A stretch of 24,233 nucleotides of DNA from Hypsibius dujardini. Its lineage: Eukaryota > Tardigrada > Eutardigrada > Parachela > Hypsibiidae. A model generated the notes under the pieces. That model had not been told where the DNA came from and ran no database searches. It saw only the letters and a list, made by a program, of their open reading frames with translations. The translations under genes and the position numbers were made by a program. Where the stretch lies: contig LRSR01014491.1 of the NCBI GenBank assembly GCA_001579985.1, positions 1 to 24,233 of the forward strand. The letters run 5' to 3'. Each line of letters opens with the position of its first letter. The first letter of the stretch is position 1. Shown here in pieces: positions 19,538-24,233 of the stretch.

Positions 19538-22186
19538 TTAGCCGTCATCATCCACTAAGAACTTCCGGATGTGATTGTCGGCAATGTCGCGAGTGGTGAA
19601 GCGATTGTTCGAACTCATGAATTCCCGCTCCTTCGTATTGCGCCATTTCTGAGGAATGTAACATTTAATAGGAATGTAATACGCCTGTTCAAAATCTACC
19701 CGCTAATATAATACCGTGATTTGTTTATTAGGCCTTACCATGCGTCTATTCTGGAACCACACTTTCACCTAAAAGAAGAAGGAAAATTGTGCTAACAAAT
19801 ATTTTGTTTCTTCAGCGTAAATTGTGAATTCACAGGGTCCACCACGAATATTGAGTAATATCTATAACTCCCTCCGACATTCATGAGTGTGGGAAACTGA
19901 GAACTAATTTTAGTGGTAAGGAGGGCAGTAAGTTAAGATTAGCTAAAACTCGATCTGAAACGAATCCGAAAAACGAAACGAAATGTGCTTTTTTGTTGTG
20001 GGAAGATCAGTTCGCAGCACTTTGGTTTTCTCTTCTTACGTCTTAGTAGGACGACTAACGGTTTCCATCCGTCATTCTACTACAGGGTCCACCACGAATA
20101 TTGAATAATATTTATAACTTCAGTAAATTAAGATCAGTTAAAACTTGATTTGAAACGAATCCGACAATAATTGTGCTGTTGAAGAATTTTGTCTTGAAAA
20201 AGTGGTATTTTTGCACCCGCCAACTAAGCCGAAAAGTATACAACGAACTTCAGTTCCGCAAATTGTGTTTGGAGCTTAAACGAAAAACCGCTCATTGTAA
20301 AATATCATGACAGTTTCGCTATAAAATCCAAGTTCTATCGGTTCTTCAGATGTAGCAGGAAATTTTTAAGAAAAAAAGAACTGGCGCAAAAGAAGAACTA
20401 GCTCCGCCCCTACAACATTTTAAGTTTCACAGAGAACAATTATTTTATGTGTTATTCTGTTAGAGTCACTTTGTTTGCTACATTGCCTCTAGAAGCACTT
20501 GATGGGAAGGCAGAATTTCAAAGGGATTACTAACACAATCAACCAATCAACCAATCAACCCACTGAGTCCGTGGTAAAAAGCAAAATCGGCCGTTATAGT
20601 CCGCGACCTTAAGAAGACTTCCTGTGTGAGATTTCGAATATTTTTTATTATAAACTCAATTCAGGCTTCAGATTTGGCGTTTTTGTCATTTGTGAGGTTG
20701 GCGTCAGTGTGCGCTCAGTTTGCGTGGCCACCGTTTGAAAACTATTCAATGTTCGTGGTGGACCCTGTATTTGATTGTGATGCGATGGACATAACGGTTT
20801 CAAATAGCATTTGAGGCCAATCACATTTTATACTGTTCTTCGCCTAATGGCGCACATGTGCAATTCAGCAGCACACACATCTATGAATTACAAATTAAGG
20901 AAGAGAATGAGACGCTGCTGCTCGGTCAGTGTGTCCTCTTTTGGGGCATGAGAAAAATTCATCTGTGTTTGTTTTATCATTATCCCCCAGTAGTTTCCAT
21001 TTAAAATGGCGATTACTTTCAAAATGAATACTTCGTAATCGAATACACCAGTCACGATGCTGCTCGACACAAGCTCTGCGACCGACTTGAGCATTCATTG
21101 TATTCCTTTCTTAATGGCACGGCATGTAAAGCAATGCCTGACTCGGAAATGTTCAACTCAATCGATAACGAAGCATCTCCGATTTGGCGTGTCTTTATGT
21201 GTGTCTTTATTGTGCACCTGAAAGTTCTACTTTTTATTTTAGTAAAGATATTTGATAATAAAAAAATTGACAATTTAAGCTGAAGAGTTTTATCGGTCAA
21301 ACTATTTTATTATGCAGTCAGTAAATAATCAGATATTAAATTCAGGTAGCATAGTTATAATAACTTTTTATATTTTCAGTGACCTGAAAAAATTATTGTA
21401 AAAAAAAACTCTACCTGAGAATCTTTAAGGCCGAGCGATTCCGCCAGTTTTTTTCGGTCCGGTTTGCTGATGTATTTTTGCACTAAGAATTGGTCCTCCA
21501 ATTTTTGCCGTTGAATGTCGGAAAAAACAGCTCGCCGAGATAATCCGCGGCGGATTTTGGAATTACTTTTGACAGGCCACGAGGAGAAAACCTTTAACTG
21601 CACATTAGAAGGCGATTCCCAGGATTTAGAAGTAATTTTCGCGCTGGATCCGTTCCTCTGATCATCTGAGGAATTCATTTCTAGAGCACCTATAAAAAAT
21701 GTGTTTAAAAATTGACATGAAAAAATTCGACATTAAAAACAGTTCTTCTTCGTCACACCTGAAATCGAAGAGGAATCGGGTTCTTCGTTGCCCGTGGAAT
21801 CTGCGTGATCCTGCTCCTTGCGATCCGGATTGCAGGGAGATCGATCCGCCAATCCGAAAGCCGCATTCCGAAGTGAAAAGCTGCGCGCTAGATGATCAAG
21901 CAGAGAGATACTCGCGGAAAGGTTGCGCCCTATTCCCCGGACCAGAGTGAACGCACCGTGTTCTAAAACAAATATGGCACATTACATTAAAATTGACAGG
22001 TCACCAACCAATTTTCACTTAATCGTTATCCAAAAAATAACTTTTGAAAGAAATATTTAGAGAAAGCAGTGATACCCGAGCTGTCTTACTTTGAATCGGC
22101 ATTATGCGCCCATCGTACCAGCCAATTGCAGGTGCAGTAGAGTAATGATCAACCCCATCGGTAGACTCGACCAAATTAAAAGACAT
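19538..22186 (-). CDS. DBX: DBX-like homeobox transcription factor, 5 exons
   Basis: Exons 22186-22090, 21962-21759, 21689-21415, 19768-19739 and 19648-19538 join in phase to 238 residues. Junctions: CAAA|gtaaga to gttttag|AACACG; TTTCAG|gtgtga to tttatag|GTGCTC; TCTCAG|gtagag to ttttag|GTGAAA; CGCATG|gtaagg to cctcag|AAATGG. The homeodomain (about residues 149-208) reads RRAVFSDIQRQKLE, then QKYISKPDRKKLAESLGLKD, VKVWFQNRRM and KWRNTKERE. The YISKPDRKKLA and KWRN(S/T)KERE signatures are those of DBX proteins, nuclear DNA-binding repressors that pattern neural tissue in animals. The homeodomain introns fall at positions 44/45 and 54/55. The start at 22186 has an in-frame TAG four codons upstream. 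The N-terminal half (exons 1-2) is supported only by splice phase and open frame; no eh1 motif is obvious to me. The gene points towards member D (convergent) and away from the gene at 23418 (divergent). Confidence 0.92.
19739..19768 (-). other. DBX: 30-nt microexon encoding homeodomain recognition helix
   Basis: This exon encodes exactly ten codons, VKVWFQNRRM, homeodomain positions 45-54, which include the DNA-contacting residues V47, Q50, N51 and M54. It is flanked by acceptor ttttag and donor gtaagg, both phase 0. Skipping it would keep the frame but remove the core of helix 3. Confidence 0.9.
19832..19985 (+). mobile_element. Left-end fragment of the 18-bp-TIR element
   Basis: It starts ACAGGGTCCACCACGAATAT and parallels 20082-20180 (CTGAAACGAATCCGA and similar), but carries an extra segment at about 19871-19926 bounded by CCCTCC and GGAGGG. 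It lacks the right end. It lies in the same DBX intron as the full copy. Confidence 0.65.
20081..20769. mobile_element. 689-bp non-autonomous DNA element with 18-bp perfect TIRs
   Basis: TACAGGGTCCACCACGAA at 20081-20098 is matched by its exact complement at 20752-20769. The terminal TA on both sides fits a TA target-site duplication, as in Tc1/mariner-type MITEs. There is no transposase frame. It occupies much of the intron between homeodomain codons 44 and 45 of the DBX-like gene. Confidence 0.8.
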
Positions 22187-22191
22187 CGCAT
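22102..22191 (-). promoter_or_regulatory. Overlapping upstream ORF at the DBX-like start
   Basis: An ATG five nt upstream of the chosen start, in another frame, opens a 29-codon hydrophobic frame (MRCLLIWSSLPMGLIITLL...) that ends inside exon 1. If transcribed in the mRNA, it would compete with initiation of the homeobox protein. Confidence 0.35.
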
Positions 22192-23417
22192 TGGACTAGG
22201 AACCTCCAAATTTCAACGAATGTTGGCAAGTATAAAGGAGCAATCTTTTTATTGGTTGAGGAAAGAGTGCAAAGAATGTTGCAGCTTCATGTAGAGTCCA
22301 GGTTGCTGTGGCAGTATTAAGTGGCCCTTAAATGCCGATCGAGTCGCGTGTGCATTTGACAGGGCCACTTCCTTCAGTGAATGCTGGGATGGCCAGCAGG
22401 CAGCGGCGAGAGATTCTGTCCATGCCTTGCCGCTCAAAATGCCAGCAGCTTAAGTAAATGTGTCTGGCTCGCTGTGTCCAGAATTAATTTCGGCACATAC
22501 ACATAACACCGGAAGGGAGGAGGAGATCGATACATTGTCTGCCGGGTGAGCTAATCTTTCCAAGCATTTTGCCGCAAAATGCTGAACAGGCCAAATTTTC
22601 AGAAATTAAATTCCTTTGAAGTGACACGGTGTTTCTAAAAAACCAGTTAGCGCTTTTTGTTTTCGCATTGTGGTTATGCCCATTGAAGTTAAGCGACCAA
22701 ACATTTTGTCATTAAACTTCAGTGGACAATAGTTTTAGCTGAATAAAAAAACTAAACATTAATATTAAGTTGATAATTTCACAGACAATGACGTCATTTT
22801 TTATATTACTATGTTTTCCTCTAATTTTACTCCCTTTCTCGCTAACAATACAGATTTCGCAAAAAAAGCAAATGTTGGTTTGTTCGGTCAACTTTCAGAT
22901 TTACGTCAGGAACGGATTTGCAACGAAATGCGATCGTCTTATTTGACCGTTTGCATGCGCTGATAAAAACGTATTGTCATATCGGCGCAATTGCAACAAC
23001 TGCCGCGCATTGGTACCAAATAACCTTACGATAACATTTTGATCAGTTTCCGAATTTGCTGTCGTGATAAGAACTTTCGATCGACTCTCGATCATTCGGT
23101 GCCAATTTAGTCCCACCCGTTTATTATGCCTGCACACACTGTGCTACCCTGCCGTCATAATATACGGGGGTCATTAAAAACTGGCACCAAGTGGTCGTAT
23201 AAGTACTCTTTAGTATAAACGTGCTGTACCGGTTCGTGTCATTGGGAAGCGATTTATTTCGACCTGGCGTTATCACAAATCGTTGAACGTTTTTATGTCT
23301 GTTCTTCTGCCACAAAAGTTGTGAACCATCCAACAATCTTTCCCTTTCGTCACATTCGCGTAACATTTCCCCCAAAATTCATCCAGCTTGTTGCGTCAAT
23401 ATTTTTCAGCTGCTAAA
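22187..23417. other. Intergenic between divergent DBX-like gene and member E
   Basis: A probable regulatory region for both genes. No coding exon is supported; open frames at 22249-22437, 22901-23137 and 23124-23375 look incidental. A polypyrimidine acceptor-like site (tttttcag) lies just before the ATG at 23418. Confidence 0.5.
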
Positions 23418-24052
23418 ATGGTCCGGACTAATTTCCGGCCCCACTGCAATATGGAATTGTTCATCCTCATGCCGATCTTCCTAGGTTTGACATTACATAT
23501 TGGAGGTACGGTAAAGAGTTTCGCATTACCCGCACATTAACAATAAGCAATGCTGCGCAAGTGGCGTGCCGAGGTCTGGCCGGCAGGTGGGGCAATTTCA
23601 TGCCCCCCCCCGTCAACGAGCCATTTTATTAGTTTGTAAAAAGTGCCCTAGGGGCAAAAGTTCAATTTCGAAAAATGATTCAATTTAAAATATTTTGGCA
23701 GTGTCCTTCTCAAAATTCAATTTGTAATCGATTGGCATCAGCAGAATCGTTTCTGGACTTCAGGGGGCGGAGCTAAAAGTCAATGTGAAGCTCGACCGGA
23801 AACTTACGAATGATATTCCAGAAATGACGCATAGCTCCACCCCCTGACATTTTGTACGCGCCTGACATTACTACGTTAGATCTCGCTTGGAAATGATACG
23901 CTTCTTATTTTATTCTGTTGCGAAATTCATTCCTGTGCGCGTTTCCTTTCGCAGTCACCACAACAGCACCGTGTCAGGGTAACATGACTGTTGCACAGGA
24001 CGTCCTCGTGCTCTCTAGCCAGTTCCACCCGGCACCCTACGAAGATCAAACG
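23418..24052 (+). CDS. 5' end of a secreted protein gene, unknown product (member E, partial)
   Basis: Exon 1 (23418-23505) encodes a short polar lead and a hydrophobic core, MELFILMPIFLGLTLHIG, that reads as a signal peptide. An in-frame ATG at codon 12 would give an even more canonical one. Donor GGAG|gtacgg (phase 1) joins acceptor ttcgcag|TCACCAC at 23955. Exon 2 runs to 24052 (ACG|gttcgt, phase 0) and encodes a Thr-rich stretch, APCQGNMTVAQ, then DVLVLSSQFHPAPYEDQT. The remainder lies beyond the right edge. The intron (23506-23954) holds a MITE fragment. No family is recognised from these 61 or so residues. It could be another member of the B/D set, but I see no convincing similarity. 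Confidence 0.6.
23711..23855. mobile_element. Partial second copy of the 8740-9179 MITE
   Basis: Shares the core of the fold-back element: ATCGATTGGCATCAGCAGAATC, GGGGGCGGAGCT and, inverted, AGCTCCACCCCCTGACAT. The outer arms are missing or diverged. It lies in intron 1 of member E. Confidence 0.75.
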
Positions 24053-24233
24053 GTTCGTTAGCCCATTTTGTTTTCTCCTGACAAAACGCCGAGACCAAAC
24101 CAATTTGACTGGATTAACTTACTCTGCTTAGATTGACCAATAAAAGCTACGTTAACTAAAAATTTGGTATCTTTTAGTTTTCAAAACTAACTACACAAGT
24201 GACAAGCGACAATTATTACATGTAAACGTTTTT

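Noticed and set aside
22249-22437. 62-codon minus-strand frame upstream of the DBX-like gene
   Set aside because: Not in splice phase with exon 1 and without recognisable sequence. An in-frame stop separates it from the start at 22186.
23124-23375. Possible mariner remnant (ACGGGGGTCATTAAAAAC at about 23164 and an 83-codon minus frame)
   Set aside because: The end motif faintly resembles mariner termini, but no matching inverted end and no transposase motif could be found.

Overview
The window is nuclear DNA from an animal with a compact, intron-containing genome. Coding blocks are short, are separated by AT-rich sequence, and join only through GT-AG introns in matching phase. No bacterial operon, Shine-Dalgarno signal, rRNA, tRNA or CRISPR array was seen. 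A DBX-class homeobox gene, a metazoan-type glutaminyl cyclase and a hexosaminidase-D-type GH20 enzyme point to an invertebrate bilaterian. A small ecdysozoan such as a tardigrade is my guess from gene density and intron size, and nothing here proves it.

Layout. (1) 903-4566, minus: a three-exon GH20 beta-hexosaminidase of the hexosaminidase D type, a predicted type II membrane protein. (2) 4567-7131: gene-poor, with a TIR-bounded fold-back element built from 73-bp subrepeats. (3) 7132-10088, minus: a gene of unknown function, called here family member B. (4) 10089-11589: intergenic. (5) 11590-14708, plus: a secreted glutaminyl-peptide cyclotransferase in five exons with a Thr-rich linker. (6) 14709-16291: intergenic. 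(7) 16292-18551, plus: a second unknown gene (member D), which is a diverged paralogue of B. (8) 19538-22186, minus: a five-exon DBX-like homeobox gene whose recognition helix lies on a 30-nt microexon. (9) 23418 to the right edge, plus: the 5' end of a gene for a secreted protein (member E, unrecognised).

The most novel item is the B/D pair. Two genes of about 490-505 codons in opposite orientations flank the glutaminyl cyclase. They share exon order, a Cys/Gln-His cluster, a WAVV/WSVV strand, an FWAD motif and a C-terminal VLFWP motif. I recognise no described family. Their N-terminal exons have diverged: six cysteines in D and none in B.

Non-coding DNA is rich in inverted structures. These are two 126-bp TG...CA LTR-like copies in opposite orientation, a fold-back element with a 73-bp array, a strand-switching tetranucleotide minisatellite, a roughly 440-bp fold-back MITE with a second partial copy at 23.7 kb, and a 689-bp element with 18-bp perfect inverted ends inside the DBX intron. 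Except where stated, gene models come from reading frame, splice consensus and phase, without transcript support.
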